Part shown: piece by piece, positions 1 to 7,903 of the stretch
How positions within the stretch are numbered: the stretch's first letter is position 1
Layout: each line of letters opens with the position of its first letter
DNA from: Oscillospiraceae bacterium
GTDB taxonomy: Bacteria; Bacillota; Clostridia; Oscillospirales; Oscillospiraceae
NCBI GenBank assembly: GCA_022846095.1
Contig: AP025583.1
Coordinates: 3,683,279 to 3,747,278 of the forward strand
Length of the DNA: 64,000 bases
Reading direction: 5' to 3'
The notes under the pieces: model-generated
Database searches by the model: none
The model's input: only the letters and a program-made list of their open reading frames with translations
Told to the model about the DNA's origin: nothing
Program-made: the position numbers and the translations under genes

Positions 1-346
1 CAATATGCTGTCCGCTGTGGCTCGCGGCCTGGGGCGCCACGTGGGCAGGGCTTCCCCCCGCCGCATCGGCCGTGCGGATGATTTGGGCGTTGCTTCCGGC
101 ATCCAGGAGGTAATAGGTCAGGTTCCGCCCGTCAAACGCGGGATTCGTCGCCCACTCGACCAGGTAGTCGGTGACCGCCATGGACTTCGCCGTGCGTAGG
201 TTGGCCTCGTCCACGGATTCCCGGCTGCGCTCCATCTGGGCGGCGTAGGCCGGGACAGCCACGGCAGCTAAGATGGCAATGATGGCAACTACAATGAGAA
301 GTTCCACCAGAGTAAAACCGGGAGAATGCCCCTTTTTAGCTTTCAT
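1..346 (-). CDS. Type IV pilin-like protein, C-terminus beyond window edge
   Basis: Reading the minus strand from an ATG at 346 gives about 115 residues with no stop before the window edge, so the gene is partial at its 3' end. The N-terminus has a short charged leader, then the class III prepilin cleavage motif SPG^FTLVELLIVVAIIAIL with glutamate at +5 and a hydrophobic assembly helix. The following stretch (MERSRESVDEANLRTAKSMA) closely resembles the next pilin upstream, so the two are paralogues. It is the last visible gene of the pilB-pilT-pilC-pilin operon. A GAGGAA ribosome binding site lies about 9 nt before the ATG. Whether it is the major or a minor pilin cannot be decided from this sequence. 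Confidence 0.88.
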   Translation of the reverse strand, partial: MKAKKGHSPGFTLVELLIVVAIIAILAAVAVPAYAAQMERSRESVDEANLRTAKSMAVTDYLVEWATNPAFDGRNLTYYLLDAGSNAQIIRTADAAGGSPAHVAPQAASHSGQHI

Positions 347-379
347 AGCGTATTTCCTCGTTTTATTCCTCCAGCTTTC

Positions 380-422
380 GCTGGGCGGAGCGGAGAAATA
401 TAACTTCTCCGCTCCGCCCAGC
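380..422 (-). terminator. Strong hairpin between the two pilin genes
   Basis: An 18-nt left arm (380-397) and its perfect complement (405-422) are separated by a 7-nt loop. No T-run follows on the minus strand, so it is not a textbook intrinsic terminator. It ends 34 nt before the start codon of the downstream pilin, close to its ribosome binding site. It may be a processing or stability hairpin that sets the ratio of the two pilins. Confidence 0.6.
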
Positions 423-505
423 GGGACATTGTAAAATCTCCCGCTGGGAATGTGTACGATGCGCACCGCCACAACCCGTAGGACGGACGCCTTTTTCAGT
501 TTCCG

Positions 506-937
506 TTACGGAGTGACCCACTCAGCCGTGGTAACGGCGCCACCCTCCCCCATTGTAATTTTAATTGTCTGTGTACTATGGGCGGTAGTCTGGCCACGCA
601 GGTCACCTGTAGCCGCCAGAGTGGGGGGTGTCGTAGTGCCGGTCTCGGCTATTACAACGTTGCCCTCTGTCGTCAAGTTAAAGTAATATACGGTTCCCGC
701 CGGACGGCCGTTCAAAAGGGAGTCCGCCGCCGCAAGAGAGGTGGCTGTGCGCAGGTTTGCCTCGTCTACACGCTCCCGCGCCGCATTCATTTGGGACGTG
801 TACGCCGGGATAGCCACGGCAGCCAAAATTGCAATGATGGCCACCACGATCAGCAGCTCCACCAGGGTAAAGCCGGCCTGTTTTTTCAGCTTCTCCTTCA
901 GCGCGGCGTTCCCCTTGGTTTTCAATGTTTGAACCAT
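506..937 (-). CDS. Type IV major-pilin-like protein
   Basis: A 143-residue prepilin. A basic leader of 22 residues ends in the peptidase site QAG^FTLVELLIVVAIIAIL (Glu at +5), followed by the hydrophobic helix and a Thr/Ala-rich globular domain. It would be processed by a PilD-type prepilin peptidase, which is not in the window, and assembled by PilB and PilC at the membrane. The leader is long for a type IVa pilin. The domain has no obvious cysteine pair. It lies 91 nt downstream of pilC and is followed by a paralogous pilin. An AAGGA ribosome binding site is about 10 nt before the ATG. Confidence 0.9.
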   Translation of the reverse strand: MVQTLKTKGNAALKEKLKKQAGFTLVELLIVVAIIAILAAVAIPAYTSQMNAARERVDEANLRTATSLAAADSLLNGRPAGTVYYFNLTTEGNVVIAETGTTTPPTLAATGDLRGQTTAHSTQTIKITMGEGGAVTTAEWVTP

Positions 938-1028
938 GGAAAATCATTCCTTTCTTTTCGCCGCGTGAAAGGCGCGGCCTTTGTATCTATTCAAACCGGC
1001 GCGGGTTGTCCGCCGGACTGAACCGAAC

Positions 1029-2228
1029 TCACATCATTCCGTCGTACATGGTGAACATGGGCAGGTAGAGGGAGATGAGGATAAAGCCCACCACCGCGCC
1101 CATGACCACGGTGATCAGCGGCTCCAGCTTGGACAGGGCCGCCGTGACGGCGGCGTCGGCCTCCTCATCGTAGAACGCGCCGATGGTGGTGAGCGTCTCC
1201 TCCAGGGAGCCGGACTCCTCGCCCACCGCCGTCATCTCCAGCAGCAGGGACGGGAGGTAGGGGTTGGCCCGCAGCGCGTCCCCCACCCGGCTGCCCCCTA
1301 TTACCGCCCGCACGGCGCCCTCGATGGACCGGCCCGTCATCATATTGGTCACCACCTTGGCGGTGATCTCCAGCGCCCGCACCATGGGCAGGCCGGAGGT
1401 GAGCAGGGTGGCCATGGTGTTGGCGAACTGGGAGGCGGCGTTCATGGTGTTCACCTTGCCCAGGATGGGCATGCGCATGGCGAAGGCCGACAGATTGCGC
1501 TTCCCGTCCGGGCTTCTGGCGTAGGCCCGCGCGGCCACGGCCAGCAGGACGATGACCCCCACCGGGATGAACCACCACTTTTTCATGAAGTTATAAACCA
1601 CCATCAGCACCGCGGTGGGGCCGGGCAGGTCCCGCCCCTCGAACATGGGCAGAAAGGCGGGCAGGGCAACCTGCACCACGATGGCCACCACCACCACCGC
1701 CACGATCATCAGGATAATGGGGTAGGTCATGGCCGACTTCACCTTGGCCTTGAGCTTGTACCCCTTTGCGAAGTAGGTCTCCATCTTTTTAAAGGAGGTC
1801 TCCAGGGTACCCGAGGCCTCGCCCGCCCGGACGGTCTCGATAAACGCGATGGGCAGCTTGGGCCCCCGGCTCTGGAGGCTGTCCGCCAGGCCCAGGCCCC
1901 CGGCCACGTCCTCCTTCACCCCCAGGAAAATCTCCTTGAGCACCTTGTCGGGGCACTGCTCGGCCACCACCGCCACCGTCCGCGCCAGCGGCAGGCCCGC
2001 TTTGAGCAGGATGGCGAACTGGGAGCAGCACAGGGAGAGGGCCTTCTCGCTGATCTTGGGGTCGGTTAACTGGATATTGAGGTTCAGCCCGGCTGCGGTG
2101 ACCTTCTGCACGCGGGCCCCGGTGGTAGCCTTGACCATGGCGGCCGCCTCGAACTCGTTCTTGGCGTCCACCGCGCCCTTGAGCTGCTGGCCCCCGGCGT
2201 CCAGGGCGGTGTATTTATAGGTAGGCAT
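1029..2228 (-). CDS. pilC: Type IV pilus inner-membrane platform protein PilC (GspF family)
   Basis: A 399-residue T2SS-F protein. Two homologous cytoplasmic helical domains carry the family pattern (SQFAILLKAGLPLARTV near residue 70 and SQFANTMATLLTSGLPMV near residue 260), separated and followed by membrane helices (around 165-195, 215-235 and 370-395). It forms the platform that couples the PilB/PilT motors to pilin extraction from the membrane. The start is supported by a GGGGGGAG ribosome binding site. It lies 12 nt after pilT, implying translational coupling in one operon. Confidence 0.95.
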   Translation of the reverse strand: MPTYKYTALDAGGQQLKGAVDAKNEFEAAAMVKATTGARVQKVTAAGLNLNIQLTDPKISEKALSLCCSQFAILLKAGLPLARTVAVVAEQCPDKVLKEIFLGVKEDVAGGLGLADSLQSRGPKLPIAFIETVRAGEASGTLETSFKKMETYFAKGYKLKAKVKSAMTYPIILMIVAVVVVAIVVQVALPAFLPMFEGRDLPGPTAVLMVVYNFMKKWWFIPVGVIVLLAVAARAYARSPDGKRNLSAFAMRMPILGKVNTMNAASQFANTMATLLTSGLPMVRALEITAKVVTNMMTGRSIEGAVRAVIGGSRVGDALRANPYLPSLLLEMTAVGEESGSLEETLTTIGAFYDEEADAAVTAALSKLEPLITVVMGAVVGFILISLYLPMFTMYDGMM

Positions 2229-2240
2229 GTGCTCCCCCCT

Positions 2241-3311
2241 CTACCGGACGATGCTCTTGGACAGCTGCTCCGGGTCCCGCGCCGCCTTGAGGGCGGTCTC
2301 CGGGCTGATGATCTTGGCCGCGAGCAGGCGCAGCAGTGTGTTGTCCATGGTGACGCTCCCCTCCTCCGCCGAGGTGGCCAGGGAGTTGGCGATCTGGGGG
2401 GTCTTGCCCTCCCGGATCAGGTTGCGGATGGCGTGGTTCACCATCATCACCTCGCAGGCGCAGATGCGCCCCACGCCGCCCGCCACCGGCAGCAGCTGCT
2501 GGGACAGCACGGCCAGCAGCGTCTGGGACAGCTGCATCCGGATCTGCTTCTGCATTCCGGTGGGGAAGGCCTCCACGATGCGGTCGATGGAGTCGGGGGC
2601 CGACGCGGTGTGCAGCGTGGCAAAGACCAGGTGGCCGGTCTCTGCGGCGGTGAGGGCGATTTCGATGGTCTCCAAATCCCGCATCTCGCCGATGAGAATC
2701 ACGTCCGGATCCTCGCGCAGGATGGCCCGCAGGCCGTTGGCGTAGCTGGCGGTGTCCCGCCCGATCTCCCGCTGGTTGATGGTGCACTTCTGGGGGCGGT
2801 ACACGTACTCGATGGGGTCCTCCAGGGTGATGATGTGCTCGTGCCTCGTCTCGTTGATGCGCTGGAGGATGGCCGCCAGCGTGGTGGACTTGCCCGAGCC
2901 GGTGACCCCGGTGACCAGCACCACGCCCCGCCGCAGCTCCGGGAAGGTGGAGACCACGGGGGGCAGCCCCAGGCTCTCCAGCGCCGGAATGGCGTCCCGC
3001 AGCAGGCGCACGGCGCAGGACACGTGCCCCTGCTGCCAGTAGACGTTGCCCCGGATGCGCACGCCGCCGTAGGTCCGGGCCAGGTCCAGCTCCCCCATCC
3101 GCTTGAGCTCCAGCAGCTGCTTCGCCCCGGCCAGCTCCTCCGCGTAGGCCATGCACTCCCCGTCGCTCAGCGGGGGCGCGCCCGGCAGGTCCGCGAGCTT
3201 CCCGTCCCGCCTGATGCGGGGCGGCAGGCCGTATACCAGGTGGATGTCGGACGCGCTGGAGACCGTCCCGTCCCCCAGCGCCGCCTGTATGATCTCTGCC
3301 AACTGCATCAT
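2241..3311 (-). CDS. pilT: Pilus retraction ATPase PilT
   Basis: A 356-residue hexameric secretion ATPase. It has an N-terminal PAS-like domain, Walker A VTGVTGSGKSTT (about residues 133-144), an Asp box and Walker B (DPDVILIGEMRD), a His box (GHLVFATLHT), and the C-terminal signature AIRNLIREGKTPQI that distinguishes retraction ATPases (PilT) from PilB. It lies between pilB and pilC with 14- and 12-nt gaps. The presence of PilT predicts retractile, twitching-competent pili. Two adjacent ATGs (3311, 3308) are possible starts; the AAGGAG site fits either. Confidence 0.95.
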   Translation of the reverse strand: MMQLAEIIQAALGDGTVSSASDIHLVYGLPPRIRRDGKLADLPGAPPLSDGECMAYAEELAGAKQLLELKRMGELDLARTYGGVRIRGNVYWQQGHVSCAVRLLRDAIPALESLGLPPVVSTFPELRRGVVLVTGVTGSGKSTTLAAILQRINETRHEHIITLEDPIEYVYRPQKCTINQREIGRDTASYANGLRAILREDPDVILIGEMRDLETIEIALTAAETGHLVFATLHTASAPDSIDRIVEAFPTGMQKQIRMQLSQTLLAVLSQQLLPVAGGVGRICACEVMMVNHAIRNLIREGKTPQIANSLATSAEEGSVTMDNTLLRLLAAKIISPETALKAARDPEQLSKSIVR

Positions 3312-3325
3312 TTGCTCTTTTCTCC

Positions 3326-5032
3326 TTATCCCTCTGCCACGGTGGAATAGATGGTCCGCGCGGCCTCCTGCACGGTGGTCACGCCCTCCAGCACCAGCCT
3401 GCGGCTGTAGTCCGCCAGGGAGAGGAAGGTGCTGCCCTCCAGCTTAGAGAGGATCTCGTCCCGGTCCGCCCGGGTAGTGATGAGCCTGCGCACGGTGTTG
3501 TCGATAAGCAGAATCTCAAATACCGCGGCCCGTCCGCGGTAGCCGGTGGCGAAGCACTCGCTGCACCCCCGGCCCCGGTAGAAGCGCAGCCCGGGCCGGT
3601 AGGTAATGCCCGCCAGCGCGCACTCCTCGGCGCTGGGCTCGTAGGCCTCCTTGCACTTGGGGCAGATGCGCTTGACCAGCCGCTGGGCGATGACCCCCTT
3701 GAGGGCGGTGGAGATCAGGAAGGGCTCCACGCCCATGTCCATCAGGCGGTCCACCGTGGCGATGGAGTCGTTGGTGTGGATGGTGGAAAGCACCAGGTGT
3801 CCCGTGATGGCCGCCCGCATGGCGATGGAGGCCGTCTCGCCGTCCCGTATCTCGCCCACCACGATGATGTCCGGGTCCTGGCGCAGGATGGAGCGCAGGC
3901 CCGCGGCGAAGGTCATGCCCGTCTTTTCGTTCACCTGGCACTGGTTGACCCCCTCCGTGTTGAACTCCACGGGGTCCTCCAGAGTGACCAGATTGACCTG
4001 CTCGGTGTTGAGGTCCTGGATCATGGTGTACATGGTGGAGGATTTGCCCGACCCGGTGGGGCCGGAGATCAGGATCACGCCGCTGGAGTTGCGCAGCAGC
4101 TCCTCATACCGCTCCAGGCTGGTGCCGGTCAGGCCGATGCCCTGCCGCCCCAGGTTGGCCACGCTCTTGTCCAGCAGGCGGATGACCATCTTCTCGCCGT
4201 ACACCGTGGGCAGGGTCGAGATACGCAGATCCACGTCCCGCTCCCGCACCCGCACGTTGGCCCGGCCGTCCTGGGGGATCCGCCGCTCCGCGATGTCCAT
4301 GTTGCCCATGACCTTCAGCCGGGAGATCACCGCGTTCATGGCCTGGCCCGGGATGCGGAACAGGATGTGCAGCGAGCCGTCGATGCGCATACGCACCACC
4401 ATCTCGCTCTCCCGCGGCTCGAAGTGGATGTCGCTGGCCCGCTCGGTGACCGCACGCTCCAGAATGGAGTTGACCAGGCGCACGGTGGGCGCCGCCGCCG
4501 GGTCGTCGGTGATGCTGCTGCTGGCGGCCACGGCGTTGTTGGCCGTCCCCGCCGGGATGGCGGTGAGCTCCCGGCTCATCTCCTTCAGGGCCTGGGCCGC
4601 GCCCTCGCTGCCGTAGAGCTTGGCGGAGGCCCGCTCCAGGTTGGCCCGGCTGGTGATCATGGGCGTGACCTTCATGCGGGAGTAGCGCTTGGCCTCCTCG
4701 ATGGCCATGAAGTTCATGGGGTCCAGCATCGCCAGGTACAGGGTGTCCCCGTTGGTCCCCAGGGGCACCACCTGGTGCTTGCGCGCGATGGCGCGGGAGA
4801 GATACTTGGCCGCGTCGGGCGCGGGCGGGTAGGCGGACAGGTCCACCACCTGCACCCCCATCTGCGCGCCCAGCGTGCTGAGCATGTCCTCCTCGCTGAC
4901 GATGCCGTTGTCAATCAGCACCTCGCCCAGGCGCTTCCCGGTCCCCTTCTGGATCGCCAGCGCCCGGTCCAGCGCCTCCTGGGGAATCACCCCGGCGCCC
5001 ACCAGCATATCTCCCAGCCTTTGGTAGGCCAT
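3326..5032 (-). CDS. pilB: Pilus assembly ATPase PilB (GspE family)
   Basis: Extension motor of the type IV pilus. From the ATG at 5032 it is 568 residues: an N-terminal GspE/MshEN domain (MAYQRLGDMLVGAGVI...), then the ATPase with Walker A ISGPTGSGKSS, Asp box, Walker B DPDIIVVGEIRD and His box HLVLSTIHTND. A zinc-binding module follows (CPKC, then CSEC about 35 residues later), typical of PilB and absent in PilT. The reading frame stays open upstream to 5146, but that stretch runs through two palindromes and lacks family similarity, whereas 5032 has a GAGGGA site 6-7 nt upstream. It is the first gene of the operon. Confidence 0.94.
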   Translation of the reverse strand: MAYQRLGDMLVGAGVIPQEALDRALAIQKGTGKRLGEVLIDNGIVSEEDMLSTLGAQMGVQVVDLSAYPPAPDAAKYLSRAIARKHQVVPLGTNGDTLYLAMLDPMNFMAIEEAKRYSRMKVTPMITSRANLERASAKLYGSEGAAQALKEMSRELTAIPAGTANNAVAASSSITDDPAAAPTVRLVNSILERAVTERASDIHFEPRESEMVVRMRIDGSLHILFRIPGQAMNAVISRLKVMGNMDIAERRIPQDGRANVRVRERDVDLRISTLPTVYGEKMVIRLLDKSVANLGRQGIGLTGTSLERYEELLRNSSGVILISGPTGSGKSSTMYTMIQDLNTEQVNLVTLEDPVEFNTEGVNQCQVNEKTGMTFAAGLRSILRQDPDIIVVGEIRDGETASIAMRAAITGHLVLSTIHTNDSIATVDRLMDMGVEPFLISTALKGVIAQRLVKRICPKCKEAYEPSAEECALAGITYRPGLRFYRGRGCSECFATGYRGRAAVFEILLIDNTVRRLITTRADRDEILSKLEGSTFLSLADYSRRLVLEGVTTVQEAARTIYSTVAEG

Positions 5033-5072
5033 CTCGTCCCTCACCGCCTTACTCGCAGCCGCTATTGGTATT

Positions 5073-5118
5073 GCGCTTTTCCTATATAGGAAAAGCGCCC
5101 GGCAGGGCCCTGCCGGGC
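5073..5118. repeat. Two tandem perfect palindromes in the pilB leader
   Basis: A 26-bp perfect palindrome (5073-5098, AT-rich centre CCTATATAGG) overlaps by 2 bp a 22-bp perfect GC-rich palindrome (5097-5118). They sit 40-86 bp upstream of the pilB start. In a pilB leader RNA the GC-rich hairpin forms first, then the second hairpin, whose arms contain U and A runs. That arrangement could act as an attenuator, a protein-binding leader or a dimeric operator. No known riboswitch core was recognised here. Confidence 0.6.
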
Positions 5119-5201
5119 ACCGCGTTTGGTAACGCCAATTCGGCATATCAATTCATCTTTTTTATCGTCCTGCATTTTTAAATACTTAAGGGCAGCGCAA
5201 C

Positions 5202-5229
5202 AAAAAAGGAAGAATATTTTTATTCTTCC
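5202..5229 (-). terminator. Intrinsic terminator, minus strand
   Basis: The 9-bp stem 5208-5216 / 5221-5229 with a TTTT loop (plus strand) is followed on the minus strand by six T residues (5207-5202). It would stop a minus-strand transcript starting further right before it reaches pilB, so it could be part of a regulated leader or the end of a small RNA. Confidence 0.6.
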
Positions 5230-5336
5230 GCACAAAATTACACGTTTTTGATTTATTTTTTACAAAAGCCATTTCTTGTTACGGTGGCCTGTTACAAACG
5301 CAGCGCGGGCACCCGCCCTATTGCAGAACGTGGCAT

Positions 5337-5386
5337 AAATGGAACGCCCGGCAAGCGATTGCTTGCCGGGCGTTCCATTTGTTTTT
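5337..5386 (+). terminator. Strong intrinsic terminator, plus strand
   Basis: A perfect 20-bp stem (5337-5356 with 5361-5380) with loop GATT is followed by GTTTTTT. No protein-coding gene ends upstream on this strand, so it may terminate an unrecognised small RNA from the 5230-5336 region. The structure itself is certain; its function is inferred. Confidence 0.75.
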
Positions 5387-5600
5387 TAGCCCTCCAGGGC
5401 AAGTGGCGCGGTATGTGCACGTGCACACTTATTTAAAATTCCACATCTGTCATTTTCAGGATTTCACGCCCGCCGGCATCTTCAAATAATTGTAAATTTC
5501 GGCAAGCAGCTTGTGCAAAATCACACAAAAAAGGAAACCGGCCAGTCCGAATCTTAACAATATTGCAGACAAAATTATGAAATGCTATGCAAGTGCACAG

Positions 5601-5629
5601 TTGTATTGAAACATGGCCCTTGCTATGAT
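5601..5629 (+). promoter_or_regulatory. Sigma-A-like promoter with flanking GTGCAC sites
   Basis: A -35-like TTGTAT (5601-5606), 17-bp spacer and -10 TATGAT (5624-5629) lie about 90 bp upstream of the pcp start. GTGCAC palindromes sit immediately upstream of the -35 (5593-5598) and downstream of the -10 (5645-5650), a natural position for an operator. The -35 is weak (3 of 6 matches), suggesting activator dependence. Confidence 0.5.
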
Positions 5630-5717
5630 AGCAGCACGAAGGATGTGCACACCTTTTAAAAACTCTGTCCCGGCGCGTTGACGCGGAATCAATCTGAGAA
5701 GAGGGGGATTGCGTACG

Positions 5718-6377
5718 GTGGAACAGGAACATGTGATTTTAGTGATCGGGTCCGCGCCCTTTGGGGGAGATCCGATCAATCCCACCTATGAATTGGCCAA
5801 GCTTTTAAACGGCTCGGAGTATAAAGGCTATGTTTTCCGCTGTGCCAGCTTTCCAGTCAGCCGGCAGCAGTGCATCCCCGCGGTAGAGAAGGCAATCGAG
5901 ACGTGGAGCCCGGAGATTGTAATCGGCGTCGGCTTGGCGGACAACCGGACGGGCGTCAGCCTGGAGCGGGTGGCACTCAACGTGGCCGACTTCCCCATTG
6001 AGGACAACGACGGGTATCTGGCGCTCAACGAGGCCCTGGATCCGGACGGCCCGGCGGGCCATTTCAGCACCCTGCCCATCCGCGCCTGCGTCAAGGCGCT
6101 GCGGGAGGGCGGAATCCCGGCGAACGTCTCCAACACGGCCGGGAACTTCTGCTGCAACATGGTCATGTACGGTGCGCTGAATTACATCAAAACCCACGGG
6201 CTGAACGCCCGGGCGGGGTTCGTCCACGTCCCCTACACCCCCGAGATGGCTGTGGGGAAAGGGGGACAGCTCCCCTTTATGTCCTTTGAAATGATGAAAC
6301 GGGCGGTGGAACTGGTCGCCAGGACGGCGGTGGACTGCCGGGAGGACATCTCAATGATCTGCGGCACATGCAGTTAA
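5718..6377 (+). CDS. pcp: Pyroglutamyl-peptidase I (peptidase C15)
   Basis: A 219-residue cysteine peptidase that removes N-terminal 5-oxoproline from peptides. From the GTG at 5718 the catalytic triad aligns as Glu83 (in GVSLERVALN), Cys146 (in AGNFCCN) and His170 (in FVHVPY), close to the classic 81/144/168 spacing. The conserved segment NEALDPDGPAGHFSTLP is present. A TTG at 5709 is in frame, but the GAGGGGG ribosome binding site (5701-5707) suits the GTG. It is the first gene of a plus-strand set with an NCS1 permease and a hydantoinase. A role on a cyclic amide other than pyroglutamate is possible but only inferred. Confidence 0.9.
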   Translation: MEQEHVILVIGSAPFGGDPINPTYELAKLLNGSEYKGYVFRCASFPVSRQQCIPAVEKAIETWSPEIVIGVGLADNRTGVSLERVALNVADFPIEDNDGYLALNEALDPDGPAGHFSTLPIRACVKALREGGIPANVSNTAGNFCCNMVMYGALNYIKTHGLNARAGFVHVPYTPEMAVGKGGQLPFMSFEMMKRAVELVARTAVDCREDISMICGTCS

Positions 6378-6421
6378 TCCTTTTGACTTCACAAACATGA
6401 GAGAGAAAAGGAGTGCACAAC

Positions 6422-7843
6422 ATGGCAAGCGAAACGTTGATGCAGGACCTAAAAGGCCTGCCGAAATCCCGCCTGGTGAATGCAGAGCTTCTCCCCACTG
6501 AAAAGAAGGACCGGCACATCTCCCCCCTGGAATTTATGGTGATGTGGATCGGCATGTCCATTCTCCTGGCCGTATTCACCAACGCCGCGAATATGTTCCC
6601 CAGCCTGAGCATCAAGTCCATTCTCTTTGCCGTTATGGTGGGCAACCTCATCACCGTGGTCACCCTGGCGCTGACCGGGGACATCGGCATTACGCACGGG
6701 CTGTCCTTTCCAGTCTATCTGCGGGCCATCTTCGGATATACGGGCAATTACGTCCCCTCCATCGTGCGCGCCATCCCCGCCTGCTTCTGGTTTGGCTTTC
6801 AGACCTTTCTGGGCGCCGAGGCCATCAACCTGATATTGATGAAGCTGACGCCCTGGCCCGGCACCTACCCCTACGTCATCGGCATTATCATCGTGTTCCT
6901 GATTGTACAGTGCTTCACCACCGCCAAGGGTATCGACGCCATCAAGAAATTTGAAAATATCGTCACCCCCCTGATGTTCCTGGTGGTCATGTATCTTCTG
7001 TACTTCGTGCTGAACCACGCCGGCATGACCCCCGGCGAGATTCTCTCCACCCCTGCGGGCGAGGTGAGCGGCACGCGCTATACCTTCGCTTACGCCGTCA
7101 CGGCTATGACCGGGTTCTGGGCCACCATGGCGCTGAACATCCCCGACCTGACCCGCTTTGTCAAGTGCAACCCCGAGGAGCCCAATTGGATTAAGCGCAA
7201 CTGGTGCTCCATCTGGCCCCAGCTCGTCGGCATTATCCCCATGATGACCCTGTTCGCGTTCATCGGCGCCGCCGCCATGCTGACCTCCGGCCAGTGGGAC
7301 CCCATCCAGTACATCGCGGGCCTGGACGCCCCGGTGTGGCTGCTCGTCATCATCCTGCTGCTGTCCATGTTCGCCCAGTGGAGCACCAATATCGGCGCGA
7401 ACATCCTGCCCCCCGCCAATATCTTCGCCTCCGTCTTCGCGCCCAAGGTCAACTTCGCCATGGGCTGCGCCATCGCCGGCGTCCTGGCCTTCCTGATGCA
7501 GCCCTGGAACCTGATTGACAAGGTGGTCACCGCCAACCTCGTGGTTGGCATCATGCTGGGCGGCGTGGCCGGCATGATGATCGCCGACTACTACTTCCTG
7601 CGCAAGCGCAAGCTGAACATCAAAGACTTCTACGTGGAAAACGGCGAGTACAAATATGCAAAGAACTGGAACCCCCTGGCCTTTGTGGCCTATGCCATCG
7701 GCACGGTGGCCGGCCTGCTCATCCCCGACTGGGGCTTCCTGGTGGCCCTGTTCTTCGGCGGCCTGTCCTACTACTTGATGATGCGCTTCTACGGCGCGAA
7801 AAAGTATAACCAGACCAGCATCCTGGTCAACTTCCAGAAATAG
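6422..7843 (+). CDS. NCS1-family nucleobase/hydantoin/allantoin permease
   Basis: A 473-residue integral membrane transporter with about 12 hydrophobic segments. The N-terminal family signature (IGMSILLAVFTNAANMFPSL, then the glycine-rich GDIGITHGLSFPVYLRAIFGY) matches the NCS1 cation symporters (PucI, Mhp1, CodB). The substrate class is cyclic ureides and nucleobases: allantoin, hydantoins, uracil, cytosine. The ATG at 6422 has an AAAGGAG site 8 nt upstream and is preferred to an in-frame GTG at 6413. It lies 44 nt after pcp. Genetic linkage to a hydantoinase and a carbamoyltransferase argues that it imports their ureide substrate. Confidence 0.9.
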   Translation: MASETLMQDLKGLPKSRLVNAELLPTEKKDRHISPLEFMVMWIGMSILLAVFTNAANMFPSLSIKSILFAVMVGNLITVVTLALTGDIGITHGLSFPVYLRAIFGYTGNYVPSIVRAIPACFWFGFQTFLGAEAINLILMKLTPWPGTYPYVIGIIIVFLIVQCFTTAKGIDAIKKFENIVTPLMFLVVMYLLYFVLNHAGMTPGEILSTPAGEVSGTRYTFAYAVTAMTGFWATMALNIPDLTRFVKCNPEEPNWIKRNWCSIWPQLVGIIPMMTLFAFIGAAAMLTSGQWDPIQYIAGLDAPVWLLVIILLLSMFAQWSTNIGANILPPANIFASVFAPKVNFAMGCAIAGVLAFLMQPWNLIDKVVTANLVVGIMLGGVAGMMIADYYFLRKRKLNIKDFYVENGEYKYAKNWNPLAFVAYAIGTVAGLLIPDWGFLVALFFGGLSYYLMMRFYGAKKYNQTSILVNFQK

Positions 7844-7903
7844 CGCCCCGCCTGTCCCCGTATCCGCGGCACACAGCAATCGAAACGAAAAGGAGAATCA
7901 CCT

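Larger units (their letters stand above)
5119..5717. other. Gene-free intergenic stretch between pilB and pcp
   Basis: About 600 bp, AT-richer than the flanks, with no convincing coding frame on either strand. It holds a minus-strand terminator (5202-5229), a plus-strand terminator (5337-5386), a GTGCAC-containing 14-bp palindrome (5414-5427), further GTGCAC sites (5593, 5645) and a sigma-A-like promoter (5601-5629) for the downstream operon. Small open frames here lack ribosome binding sites and look random. Confidence 0.6.

Noticed and set aside
5230-5400. c-di-GMP riboswitch upstream of the pilus operon
   Set aside because: Expected from clostridial pilus biology, but the conserved core segments were not found on either strand by eye.
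5248-5436. Small plus-strand open frame in the pilB-pcp gap
   Set aside because: It reads through a perfect terminator hairpin, has no ribosome binding site and shows random composition.
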